DNA of 64,000 nt from Brachynemurus nebulosus (Eukaryota > Arthropoda > Insecta > Neuroptera > Myrmeleontidae): assembly GCA_035578155.1 (NCBI GenBank), contig JAPWDM010000001.1, positions 13,491,543 to 13,555,542 of the forward strand. The letters run 5' to 3'. Positions 11,982 through 19,166 of this stretch are shown one piece after another. Below the pieces are notes generated by a model. That model did no database searches, had not been told where the DNA came from, and worked only from the letters and a program-made list of their open reading frames with translations. Positions within the stretch are counted from its first letter, which is position 1; each line of letters opens with the position of its first letter. The translations under genes were made by a program, and so were the position numbers.

Positions 11982-12467
11982 CTATTTATTTTCCATATAA
12001 AAATTTTTTAAAAGAATACAATTTTCTAATGAACAAATTTTATCTGAATGAAGCATACAGCGTCTTGAATAATATTCATCTCGCAGAATAGAAATCTTCG
12101 GTACATCAAATATTTCTTCCAAATTCAGAATCCACGGCTGGTTTTCGGTACCATCAAACAAACTTGATATCCATTTCTTCTTTTCACCGCCCTTGACGTA
12201 TATAACATCATACTTCTTTAATATAGGTTTTAATATGGTATGAAGTTTTTTGTACGGAATAAATCCATACGACCAAGGTATTCCATGCCAATTTCGGCAA
12301 AGCCAACGGGCTACTCGTTGATATTTCTTCGGCAACTCGTTGAAATCAAACGGTGCGTCGAATATAAGATGTAATATATCATCTGAATTTTCTGCAGCAA
12401 TACCAACTTCTTTAAAATAAAATTCGTTGTTAGCTCCTTGATAGCCTTGTATGTCAAGAAACGCCAT
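11982..12467 (-). CDS. Conserved Polinton protein of unknown function (161 aa)
   Basis: I do not recognise a proven function. The protein begins MAFLDIQGY and has a central WLCRNWHGIPWSYG block. Near its C terminus a C-x2-H-x5-C-x4-C arrangement (CMLHSDKICSLENC) could bind zinc. The layout resembles a small protein that recurs in invertebrate Polintons, and a degenerate RNase-H-like fold is possible, but that is a guess from memory of the family. It is the last gene of the minus-strand block and is preceded by its own TATA box 46 nt before the ATG, just downstream of the capsid gene's stop. The frame is intact and no start other than the first ATG is needed. Confidence 0.7.
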   Translation of the reverse strand: MAFLDIQGYQGANNEFYFKEVGIAAENSDDILHLIFDAPFDFNELPKKYQRVARWLCRNWHGIPWSYGFIPYKKLHTILKPILKKYDVIYVKGGEKKKWISSLFDGTENQPWILNLEEIFDVPKISILRDEYYSRRCMLHSDKICSLENCILLKNFYMENK

Positions 12468-12512
12468 TTTTTACCGCCGCCGTAGAACTGAAATTATTCA
12501 CACAATCCACAA

Positions 12513-12521
12513 CTTTATATA
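12513..12521 (-). promoter_or_regulatory. TATA box for the 161-aa gene
   Basis: TATATAAAG on the minus strand lies 46 nt before the ATG at 12467, in the 79-bp gap after the capsid gene stop. The placement matches the other genes of the element. Confidence 0.6.
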
Positions 12522-12546
12522 GAATAATTAAAAGTGGTGGGGGTAA

Positions 12547-13740
12547 TTAGGTATACTTTTTAACCAGGTTAGTTAGTGGAATGTATTCGAAAATGACATC
12601 ATGAACTAAAATGGCTATTGCTGTCGTACCAGCCGGAATATCTTTATTACATTTAAATTCTAAACGAACATCAACTGAACCGCTTTTCAGTGACTCATTT
12701 TGATGTGAGCAATCGATAAAAACTATCGGAGCTATAGTTTTAAAATTTTCCCAATTTAAGAGCGGTTCATTGGAACGATGATAGTATGAGGATTGAAAGC
12801 GGGTATACATATCATAAAGTATTGCATACTGATTAATATCAAATTTAATATTCAAATCATCATAAGGGTACACTTGTGAATTTAGGTAAACTTTGAAATT
12901 ATTTAAATCACAATGATCAAACTTAGAAACATTTTTATCCTTTTTCTGTAAAGCGAAAATGATATATCGCGGTTTTTCTAGCTGTGTAGTTGTTTTTACA
13001 ACCCAAGTGTTTTGTTGTGTAGTGGGTAATGCAGGTTGAATATAAGTTTCCCACGCTCTAAAACTAATCTGTATAGGTTCAGCTTTTTCAACATATTTTA
13101 GCAGTGATAATTTAATTTCATCTGATACAGTTACATGTGGAACACGCCATTCGAGTTTATTTATTTCAAATTTCAACGAATCCGATTCTGAAACAATTAC
13201 ATCGTTGTCAGTTCGTGCACGAATAAGAATTAATTCATGCTTTGCGTTTAACATAATTTTTCCATAATCCTCAGCGAATCCCAATAATTTTCTAAGCGGA
13301 ATGCAAAAGTTAAAGTTGGCTTGTGGTAATTTTATTGTACAATCATTATCAATCGACCAACCAGCATTTAGTAATTGTTTACTCTCACCATCGTTTAACG
13401 ATAAATAATTTTTCAATGTCGATGTTAGACCAACATACCTAACACGTTCAAGTTCAACCCCATTTAATTCATATCTAATTTCATCGAATAGAAAAGCAAT
13501 ACAATTATTAACCAATTTTATATCTGGAACGGCATTCTCATTATTTAAAATTTTCCCCTCAATGTAAATAAAACTTTCACTAGGTAAAATGTACAAGTCC
13601 TGGTTTTGAATTAATATTCTAACTTCGTCATTATTCTTAAAGGATCGTAAAAAGGGCGCATATGTATGATATTCAAAGTTCGTAATGCTATCATCAATTT
13701 GTGAGCCACCAGGAATATTTAATACGTCGCTGTATACCAT
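12547..13740 (-). CDS. Probable Polinton major capsid protein (397 aa)
   Basis: This is the largest structural-looking protein of the element. It is rich in alternating hydrophobic, beta-type segments along its whole length, as expected for a double jelly-roll capsomer, and it has no enzymatic motif. It starts MVYSDVLNIPGG, carries the WRVPHVTVSDEIKLSLLKY segment near residues 190-210 and ends in a hydrophobic strand (IAILVHDVIFEYIPL). Its place beside the penton-like, protease and PLA2-like genes supports a capsid role: the major capsid protein tiles the icosahedral shell. The assignment rests on position, size and recall of the family, since single-sequence reading cannot prove the fold. 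Its ATG lies 22 nt inside the preceding 63-aa gene, and no TATA box is seen just upstream, so it is probably translated from a longer transcript. Confidence 0.65.
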   Translation of the reverse strand: MVYSDVLNIPGGSQIDDSITNFEYHTYAPFLRSFKNNDEVRILIQNQDLYILPSESFIYIEGKILNNENAVPDIKLVNNCIAFLFDEIRYELNGVELERVRYVGLTSTLKNYLSLNDGESKQLLNAGWSIDNDCTIKLPQANFNFCIPLRKLLGFAEDYGKIMLNAKHELILIRARTDNDVIVSESDSLKFEINKLEWRVPHVTVSDEIKLSLLKYVEKAEPIQISFRAWETYIQPALPTTQQNTWVVKTTTQLEKPRYIIFALQKKDKNVSKFDHCDLNNFKVYLNSQVYPYDDLNIKFDINQYAILYDMYTRFQSSYYHRSNEPLLNWENFKTIAPIVFIDCSHQNESLKSGSVDVRLEFKCNKDIPAGTTAIAILVHDVIFEYIPLTNLVKKYT

Positions 13741-13910
13741 TTTCTTTTAACTTTGTGACCCAATGCTTCAAGAAATGCTAAACGTTCAGGTGAAATACGC
13801 TGTTGCTTAAATGCTTTACGTTTAATGGTATTCAACTGAATGAGCTCAGGCTGTAAAAACGCTCTATTATATAGCCTAGCAGCGGGTTGCTCCAGATTGT
13901 AAATTAACAT
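13719..13910 (-). CDS. Small basic protein (63 aa) between penton and capsid genes
   Basis: A short lysine- and arginine-rich protein (IKRKAFKQQRISPERLAFLE) with a tyrosine-rich start and end. I do not recognise it. It is supported as real by context. Its ATG overlaps the stop of the penton-like gene by 7 nt and its own stop lies 22 nt inside the capsid gene, so it fills the space between two capsid genes with no slack. The charge would suit a DNA-binding core or minor cement protein, but that is inference. No separate promoter is seen. Confidence 0.55.
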   Translation of the reverse strand: MLIYNLEQPAARLYNRAFLQPELIQLNTIKRKAFKQQRISPERLAFLEALGHKVKRKWYTATY

Positions 13911-14614
13911 GGTCTCAAATGCAAACGTACTGTGATTGTTTCACCGCGAAAGTCAACCAAATCACCGTCTTGATCGACAATTTTCAACGAAAGAGATGTT
14001 AACTCTCTAACGGTTACTGGTGAATAGATTATATTTCGCGGTACCTCAACTATTTTATACCCTGGCGCAACAAGAGGTGAAAATTCGTGAAGTGTGTGAG
14101 CTAGCATACCATTCATATAAGCATTACTCGTAATATTAGATTCAATGCGTATTGCATTCACCTTCATAATACTGACAGGCTCATTAGATGAGTGAAGTTT
14201 GTTTGGTTCCAATATCCGTTTAATAAACCCTAAAAGTGAACCAATTGTATTAGGTTTAGTGAAATCAATAGCTTTATTGCTAATTATTTCGCATTTGAGT
14301 GTGTTATTATTAGCCCTTAGATGTATGTATGGTTTATCATTTTCGTTGTTATATATTATATTACCATACTTGTTGTAAATAGTTTTGTTTATATATGTAG
14401 CTAAATCATCTATTTCAAAGGTGCCGGTAGGAAATGATATTACATCATTATCACCGTAATGTAATAAATTATTTTTAGCAGTTACGTTAGGAATTGAATT
14501 GTATACTTGGAAATCTAATAGAGCACACTCATATTGATTTCTAAGTTGAATTGCCGGAAAATAGTGTGCAGTGAGTATAGAAGTATTTCCCGACAAAGTT
14601 AATGTGAACGCCAT
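13904..14614 (-). CDS. Probable minor capsid (penton) protein (236 aa)
   Basis: The body starts MAFTLTLSGNTSIL and continues with beta-rich sequence (YFPAIQLRNQYECALLDFQV) consistent with a single jelly-roll penton protein that closes the capsid vertices. I chose the ATG at 14614 because a TATA box lies 45 nt before it, as for other genes here. The frame stays open upstream to ATGs at 14641 and 14680, the last of which would overlap the protease gene. The C-terminal ATG-stop overlap with the 63-aa gene ties it to the capsid cluster. The identity comes from position and length. The alternative is that this and the 397-aa protein have swapped roles, which is unlikely given their sizes. Confidence 0.6.
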   Translation of the reverse strand: MAFTLTLSGNTSILTAHYFPAIQLRNQYECALLDFQVYNSIPNVTAKNNLLHYGDNDVISFPTGTFEIDDLATYINKTIYNKYGNIIYNNENDKPYIHLRANNNTLKCEIISNKAIDFTKPNTIGSLLGFIKRILEPNKLHSSNEPVSIMKVNAIRIESNITSNAYMNGMLAHTLHEFSPLVAPGYKIVEVPRNIIYSPVTVRELTSLSLKIVDQDGDLVDFRGETITVRLHLRPC

Positions 14615-14658
14615 GACTTCGTCTTTCGAAATGACAAACATACGTGAGCGTTGATTTC

Positions 14659-14666
14659 TTTTATAA
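14659..14666 (-). promoter_or_regulatory. TATA box for the penton-like gene
   Basis: TATAAAAG on the minus strand overlaps the end of the protease gene and sits 45 nt before the preferred ATG at 14614. Confidence 0.5.
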
Positions 14667-15041
14667 ATATTTATCACCATCACCGTAATATTTATTATAA
14701 AGAAACTCTAAACATAAATGACCACATTTATACGAATTGTAATCTTGATATTTATTATAATTGTATGTAATATTGTTTCCACTGAGGTAGCGAGCCACTT
14801 CAAGCGGTGGTTTTAAATTACCAAAACTATCAAAATAATCTACCTGATTACCATTTTTCCAGTAACAGGTCCAATGAGTACCAGGTCCGGTAGAACTATC
14901 TAAATTTAAAATACCGCATTCATTATACCACGGTCCACGTTTGGGTAAATTATCGCGCATAAATACACCACGAAAATGGGGTAAATATTTCGCATATTTA
15001 CGTAAATCTCTATCTGTTAGTGCCCGCTCGGGCAATTTCAT
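14661..15041 (-). CDS. Adenain-like cysteine protease (126 aa)
   Basis: This matches the adenovirus-type (C5 family) maturation protease of Polintons, which cleaves capsid precursors during particle assembly. The visible catalytic set is His56 in GTHW, Asp71 in DSFG, Gln99 and Cys106 in the KCGHLC segment, in the right order. It is shorter than adenovirus adenain (about 200 aa) but normal for Polintons. Its ATG shares one base with the stop codon of the PLA2-like gene (TAATG arrangement). A TATA box lies 55 nt upstream inside that gene. All catalytic residues are present, so the enzyme looks intact. Confidence 0.88.
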   Translation of the reverse strand: MKLPERALTDRDLRKYAKYLPHFRGVFMRDNLPKRGPWYNECGILNLDSSTGPGTHWTCYWKNGNQVDYFDSFGNLKPPLEVARYLSGNNITYNYNKYQDYNSYKCGHLCLEFLYNKYYGDGDKYL

Positions 15042-15814
15042 TATAAGTTTTTTGGATACGGTTGCAAGTATAATCCTAATCCTTTTCTATATGGTTTTAT
15101 ATACAAACCCCGGCCATTACGTATAGCAATAGCCTCCATTGTTCGGTTATGGCGTTCACTTTCATTCAACTGTTTTTGTGCCGCTTTAGCATCATTAATA
15201 GCTTTCGCAATTCCTGATGCACCCCCGGTTAGCGCACCGGCTGCCGAAAGTGCCGCAAAAATTGGTAAAAGTGGTAGAACACCACCCGTTTTAGGTATTG
15301 GAATAATACGTGGTGTTTTAATTTTTTTACCCCTAGCTGCAACTTTAGCTGCTTTAAGAGCAAGCTTTACAGCATTATTAATTGGTTCACGTTTTAATTT
15401 TTTAACGGTACCGCGTACACTTCTTCGCACTTGACCGAGTGTAGCCTTTTTGTTCACACCCATACCAAGTTTTACTTTAGCTTTCATTGCGTTTGTTACG
15501 GCCCACGCAGCAGCTTTTTCACCAAATTTTGCGTCTGAAGATTTAACTCGATCCCAGGCTGCGTTTGCTAAAATTAAATCTGCCTTATGTCGATCAGAGA
15601 GATTTTTACTTTGCGAGTAAGCGATATCGTGTGCCTTACAAGCTTCGTCTAATTTATTGATCCCCGGATCACCTCTTGCTAATCTTTCTTGTAATTTTGT
15701 ACCCGGTCCACAATACTGATAGCCAGGTATGTGAAGTTCAAATGGCAATTTGTTAATTAATGAATTAACAAGTCCACGACCACTTCGTTGTTGTTGCCGG
15801 TTGTGACGTAACAT
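15041..15814 (-). CDS. PLA2-like virion protein (257 aa)
   Basis: Residues about 30-68 carry the parvovirus-VP1-type phospholipase A2 signature: the calcium-loop YCGPG followed by the helix with the catalytic pair in ACKAHDIAYSQ. In viruses this domain opens endosomal membranes during entry. The middle is lysine- and alanine-rich, and a hydrophobic stretch rich in Gly and Ala (residues about 178-205) follows. The tail has two near-repeats, GRGLYIKPY and GLGLYLQPY. The basic middle and amphipathic C-terminal part resemble adenovirus minor core proteins, so it may be a composite entry and core protein that the neighbouring protease could process. The PLA2 call is firm. The rest is inference. 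Confidence 0.82.
   Translation of the reverse strand: MLRHNRQQQRSGRGLVNSLINKLPFELHIPGYQYCGPGTKLQERLARGDPGINKLDEACKAHDIAYSQSKNLSDRHKADLILANAAWDRVKSSDAKFGEKAAAWAVTNAMKAKVKLGMGVNKKATLGQVRRSVRGTVKKLKREPINNAVKLALKAAKVAARGKKIKTPRIIPIPKTGGVLPLLPIFAALSAAGALTGGASGIAKAINDAKAAQKQLNESERHNRTMEAIAIRNGRGLYIKPYRKGLGLYLQPYPKNL
15096..15103 (-). promoter_or_regulatory. TATA box for the protease gene
   Basis: TATATAAA on the minus strand lies inside the PLA2-like coding sequence, 55 nt before the protease ATG. Confidence 0.45.
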
Positions 15815-15846
15815 TAGAACTGAATGCTAATAAAATTTGATTCGAG

Positions 15847-15855
15847 CTATTTATA
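15847..15855 (-). promoter_or_regulatory. TATA box for the PLA2-like gene
   Basis: TATAAATAG on the minus strand lies 33 nt before the ATG at 15814 and overlaps the stop codon of the upstream 99-aa gene. Confidence 0.55.
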
Positions 15856-16150
15856 GATTCATGAAAAATTGAAATGAATCAATTTTATGAACAGCTAATT
15901 TACAATTTTGATCACTTTCAATCAAATAAATCCTCTTTTTACAACAATTAGAAATTATAATACATAGATGCATAATATCATCCTTTTCAATATGATTAAA
16001 AGTTATTGACAACAATGGTTCATCAGAATCGTTAAACCATTTAATTTCATTGTTGTCGGTAACTTGTGGATCACTGCAACAATTAAATTCATTGTTGACG
16101 AGTATACATTCAAGACCTAAGGTGCGCCAATCCACGCTGTAGTGATTCAT
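15851..16150 (-). CDS. Small unknown Polinton protein (99 aa)
   Basis: The protein starts MNHYSVDWRTLGLECILVNN at the first ATG after a TATA box 38 nt upstream; the frame is open further but without an ATG. It has six cysteines, including two CC pairs (FNCCSDP and SNCCKKR), and acidic middle sequence. I do not recognise it. It is transcribed divergently from the packaging ATPase across a 65-bp shared promoter, and its stop codon overlaps the TATA box of the next gene. That tight packing supports a real gene. Confidence 0.55.
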   Translation of the reverse strand: MNHYSVDWRTLGLECILVNNEFNCCSDPQVTDNNEIKWFNDSDEPLLSITFNHIEKDDIMHLCIIISNCCKKRIYLIESDQNCKLAVHKIDSFQFFMNL

Positions 16151-16215
16151 GATGACTACTGCGTGTAAGTATATAAGGGGCTGAGCGCTTATATAATAAA
16201 TCAGTAGCGTTAAAA
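16151..16215. promoter_or_regulatory. Compact bidirectional promoter
   Basis: A 65-bp gap separates two divergent ATGs. It holds TATATAAG on the plus strand (16170-16177, 39 nt before the ATPase ATG) and its mirror TATATAAG on the minus strand (16188-16195, 38 nt before the 99-aa ATG). The two boxes are separated by 10 bp and form a near-palindrome. Confidence 0.7.
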
Positions 16216-16908
16216 ATGCGTTTCGTAAAACAAGATGTTGAACTGCCAATCAAAAATATGGATTTTGTATCAATCACACTAGCTGAAAAAAAGCATGGCC
16301 CCTTATTACCGAATAGTATAAGATGTATAATCTCTGGTCCTTCGGGGTGTGGCAAGACTAGCATTTTATTAAATTTATTAGAACATCCGAATGGATTAAG
16401 TTTTGAAAATATTTATCTCTATTCAAAATCACTCTGTCAACCAAAGTATGAGTATTTGAAACGCGTTCTCAAACCGATAAGGGGTTTAGGATATTTTACT
16501 TTTTCTAATAATGATGATGTTATAGCACCAGAAGATGTAAAAAATAATTCAATTTTTATATTTGACGATGTTGCAACGGATAAACAAAATAATATTAGAG
16601 CATATTTCAGTATGGGGCGTCATAAAGATGTTTCAGTCTTCTATCTTTGTCAGACGTACAGTTTCATACCAAAACAATTACTTAGGGATAATGCTAATTT
16701 AATAGTTTTATTTAAACAAGATTTGACTAATATCAAACACGTTTTCCAAGAACATGTAGGTAGTGACATGTCATTCGATCAGTTCAAAGAAATTTGCAAT
16801 GAATGTTGGCGTGAAAGGTTCAACTTTTTGGTTATAGATAAAGACAGTGAGTTGAATAGCGGAAGGTATCGTAAAAATTTCGATATCTTTATTCAAATTA
16901 AAAACTGA
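16216..16908 (+). CDS. Genome-packaging ATPase, FtsK/HerA superfamily (230 aa)
   Basis: The protein is the Polinton homologue of A32-like packaging motors, which drive DNA into preformed capsids. Walker A is GPSGCGKTS at residues 41-49 and Walker B is IFIFDDV at 113-119 with Asp117 and Asp118. A Gln in LCQTY (residue 146) fits the sensor position typical of the HerA/FtsK group. Length is normal for Polintons. It is the first plus-strand gene, 39 nt after a TATA box in the bidirectional promoter shared with the 99-aa gene. It is followed by a 150-bp spacer with no clear poly(A) signal and then the minisatellite. Confidence 0.92.
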   Translation: MRFVKQDVELPIKNMDFVSITLAEKKHGPLLPNSIRCIISGPSGCGKTSILLNLLEHPNGLSFENIYLYSKSLCQPKYEYLKRVLKPIRGLGYFTFSNNDDVIAPEDVKNNSIFIFDDVATDKQNNIRAYFSMGRHKDVSVFYLCQTYSFIPKQLLRDNANLIVLFKQDLTNIKHVFQEHVGSDMSFDQFKEICNECWRERFNFLVIDKDSELNSGRYRKNFDIFIQIKN

Positions 16909-17101
16909 TCTATAACATATAGATTATTTCTATATGAAATACCATTGTGTTTCGAACCGAAATAGACTAACTCATTTTACCATTTACATATAGTTCATTG
17001 CTAGATGATACTATACTTACTCAGCATCAATATTCAGATACTTGCCTCTGAATATAGGCAATTACACTGCGTTGCCAAGTGGCCCCATACCTACTGATGC
17101 A

Positions 17102-17626
17102 GTGCGGTTGGACCGAAATAGTGTGCGGTTCAACCAAAAACGTGTGCGGTTGGAACGAAATAGTGTGCGGTTGGACCGAAAATGTGTGCGGTTCGACCGA
17201 AATAGTGTGCGGTTCGACCGAAAATGTGTGCGGTTGGACCGAAATAGTGTGCGGTTGAACCGAAAATGTGTGCGGTTCGACCGAAAATGTGTGCGGTTCG
17301 ACCGAAATAGTGTGCGGTTCGACCGAAATAGTGTGCGGTTCGACCGAAATAGTGTGCGGTTCGACCGAAAATGTGTGCGGTTCGACCGAAATAGTGTGCG
17401 GTTCGACCGAAATAGTGTGCGGTTCGACCGAAAATGTGTGCGGTTGGACCGAAATAGTGTGCGGTTGAACCGAAAATGTGTGCGGTTCGACCGAAAATGT
17501 GTGCGGTTCGACCGAAATAGTGTGCGGTTCGACCGAAATAGTGTGCGGTTCGACCGAAATAGTGTGCGGTTCGACCGAAATAGTGTGCGGTTCGACCGAA
17601 ATAGTGTGCGGTTCGACCGAAATCTC
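17102..17626 (+). repeat. Minisatellite, 25 units of 21 bp
   Basis: The unit is TGTGCGGTTCGACCGAAATA plus one base. Two variants alternate, AAATAG and AAAATG at the unit junction. A block of about ten units is repeated once (variant order identical from about 17207 and from about 17417), showing a 210-bp segmental duplication inside the array. Each main-type unit contains CGGT-TCG-ACCG, a 4-bp stem with a 3-nt loop. The period is a multiple of three, so several frames on both strands stay open, but the long ones have no ATG before the repeat. The array ends 31 bp before a TATA box. Confidence 0.95.
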
Positions 17627-17657
17627 TGTTCAGTTCATCAATTCGGTTCGAAAAAGC

Positions 17658-17664
17658 TATAAAA
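17658..17664 (+). promoter_or_regulatory. TATA box for the DUF8207-like gene
   Basis: TATAAAA lies 67 nt before the ATG at 17731 and just after the end of the 21-bp repeat array, which may act as an upstream regulatory array. Confidence 0.55.
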
Positions 17665-17730
17665 TGGCTGTGTACACGTTCACACTGCACATTTGCTAGT
17701 AAACTGTAATAGCATAAGCACGCACACACT

Positions 17731-18711
17731 ATGAATAGCGAACGGGAGCTAAAACGAAAAATCATCAATGCTACAAAATCTATACGCGCCAAATACCGTG
17801 CGCTCAAAGATAGTCAGTTTAAACGAGAGAAAAATTTACAAGAATCATTTAAGCCAATAACGGAGCCACTTAAGGAACTAGCTGCTGAAATAAGAAATGA
17901 ACCAATAAAAAGTTTCTTGCTTAAAGATGAAAAACCTAAAATTAAAAAAGCACGTTTTTCAACCGATTCTGATGTCGATATAAAGTCACATTTTCTTAGT
18001 AATGATAATAATGATGATGATACTGAGATATTTAGGTCAACGCTTATGGAACAAAGTAGTCAACCTACAGCAACACCTTATGTGATGGAACAAAGTAGTC
18101 AACCTACAGCAAAACCCTATGTTGGTGCACTAGCTGAAAAATATCTCACGTTGGCAACCACACGTAGAGCTAAAAGAACCCTTGATCGTACCTATGGACC
18201 GCGTATAGATGAGCGAACAAATAAATGGATGATTGGTAATTCTGAATTGGATATAATTGATGATAATTTTATTATTAACAACATCGTTTACCCCGGTACT
18301 GAAGGTCTCTTTGAGTTAATGTTTAAAAAATATCCAAATCATCATGTATACACAGAGTCGGATTTAGATACTTATAAGACCATTTTAAAAAGTACTAATG
18401 CGCATAAAAGAAGTTATAATATTAATGCACCAGTTAATTCAAATCAAAGTTATAAGTATAGAATAATTATAAAAAAACTTTTTCCATCGTCACCAAGGTA
18501 CACGTCAACACCCAAACGACAACCAACCGGTTCCGGTTTAATGCATTATGATGCTAATCAAACGATTGATTATCGTTATTGGAATGATATAGACGAACTT
18601 ATCAATAGACTAATATTATTGGTTGCGTCACAGCAAGCTGGACACACCAATCATCAAAATGAGATACAAGCCATTTTAGAGGAATTGCGCGAGGCTGATG
18701 TAATAGAATAA
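17731..18711 (+). CDS. DUF8207-like conserved Polinton protein (326 aa)
   Basis: The N-terminal third is charged and helical (many Lys, Arg and Glu) and ends in an acidic, Asn/Asp-rich linker. A 15-residue segment beginning MEQSSQPTA occurs twice in a row at about residues 106-135, a 45-bp tandem duplication. The C-terminal part carries a conserved-looking block, YGPRIDERTNKWMIGNSELD, then YPGTEGLFELMF and TNAHKRSYN. I associate this with the uncharacterised DUF8207 family seen in invertebrate mobile elements, from memory. Function is unknown. It heads the transcription unit with the fibre-like and integrase genes (38-nt and overlapping spacing). Confidence 0.72.
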   Translation: MNSERELKRKIINATKSIRAKYRALKDSQFKREKNLQESFKPITEPLKELAAEIRNEPIKSFLLKDEKPKIKKARFSTDSDVDIKSHFLSNDNNDDDTEIFRSTLMEQSSQPTATPYVMEQSSQPTAKPYVGALAEKYLTLATTRRAKRTLDRTYGPRIDERTNKWMIGNSELDIIDDNFIINNIVYPGTEGLFELMFKKYPNHHVYTESDLDTYKTILKSTNAHKRSYNINAPVNSNQSYKYRIIIKKLFPSSPRYTSTPKRQPTGSGLMHYDANQTIDYRYWNDIDELINRLILLVASQQAGHTNHQNEIQAILEELREADVIE

Positions 18712-18749
18712 ATACAGGTGATCAACCTGATTAGATAGTCATTTCAAAC

Positions 18750-19166
18750 ATGAGCGTTGACAAATTCGGTCGATTCAGCAGTGGCGGAAAAGCCGCTTCC
18801 ATTAATTTAACAACGAATGGTGATTACGATATGAAAGGTAAACGTCTGACAAACGTTCGCACACCTAAACATAAAGCTGATGCTGTTAACTTGGCTTTTC
18901 TTAATGAAGCGCTTGCTAAAATTTCGGACGGTATGACAACACTTGAAAATTCACATAAACAATTTGAATCAATTGTAACCGCAAAACTTAGTCATTTGGA
19001 GAACATGGATAATGAGTTGAAAATGGTAATGGAAACTATTGCAAATGCGGTATTTAAAGAGGAATTTCACGTTAAATTTAAGCAATTAGAAAATAAAATA
19101 CAATTTATTTCGAACCTATATAAGCAACTCACTGTAAATACCATGCCAACAGTTCAAGATGAGTAA
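18750..19166 (+). CDS. Fibre-like coiled-coil protein (138 aa)
   Basis: Residues about 23-52 (GDYDMKGKRLTNVRTPKHKA and then DAVNLAFLNEAL) resemble the repeat found at the trimerising base of phage tail fibres and in some animal virus fibre-like proteins, where N-x-R/I-x-N-x-x-x-P...DAVN precedes a coiled coil. The rest, residues about 50-130, is a heptad-like helical region. There is no large globular head, so it may be a truncated or shaft-only fibre, or a scaffold. The last 8 nt overlap the integrase start, and no TATA box precedes it, so it is probably expressed with the upstream gene. The fibre role is inferred from motif recall only. Confidence 0.65.
   Translation: MSVDKFGRFSSGGKAASINLTTNGDYDMKGKRLTNVRTPKHKADAVNLAFLNEALAKISDGMTTLENSHKQFESIVTAKLSHLENMDNELKMVMETIANAVFKEEFHVKFKQLENKIQFISNLYKQLTVNTMPTVQDE
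19117..19124 (+). promoter_or_regulatory. TATA box for the integrase, inside the fibre-like gene
   Basis: TATATAAG lies 35 nt before the integrase ATG at 19159 and within the coding sequence of the preceding gene. Confidence 0.5.

Noticed and set aside
16151..16249. An N-terminal extension of the 99-aa gene
   Set aside because: The upstream part has no ATG and would overlap the ATPase start and the shared promoter. The ATG at 16150, 38 nt after a TATA box, is preferred.
17102..17626. CRISPR-like array
   Set aside because: The units are contiguous with no unique spacers, and the context is eukaryotic. It is a minisatellite.
17042..17662. A 206-codon plus-strand frame of VRFDRNS-type repeats
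   Set aside because: It opens only from a TTG, has no ATG before the repeats, and the same array is open in several frames on both strands because its unit is 21 bp. It is better explained as a non-coding minisatellite.
17130..17807. A 225-codon minus-strand frame of FGRTAHY-type repeats
   Set aside because: It starts from a non-ATG codon, runs antisense through the start of the DUF8207-like gene and owes its length to the repeat period.
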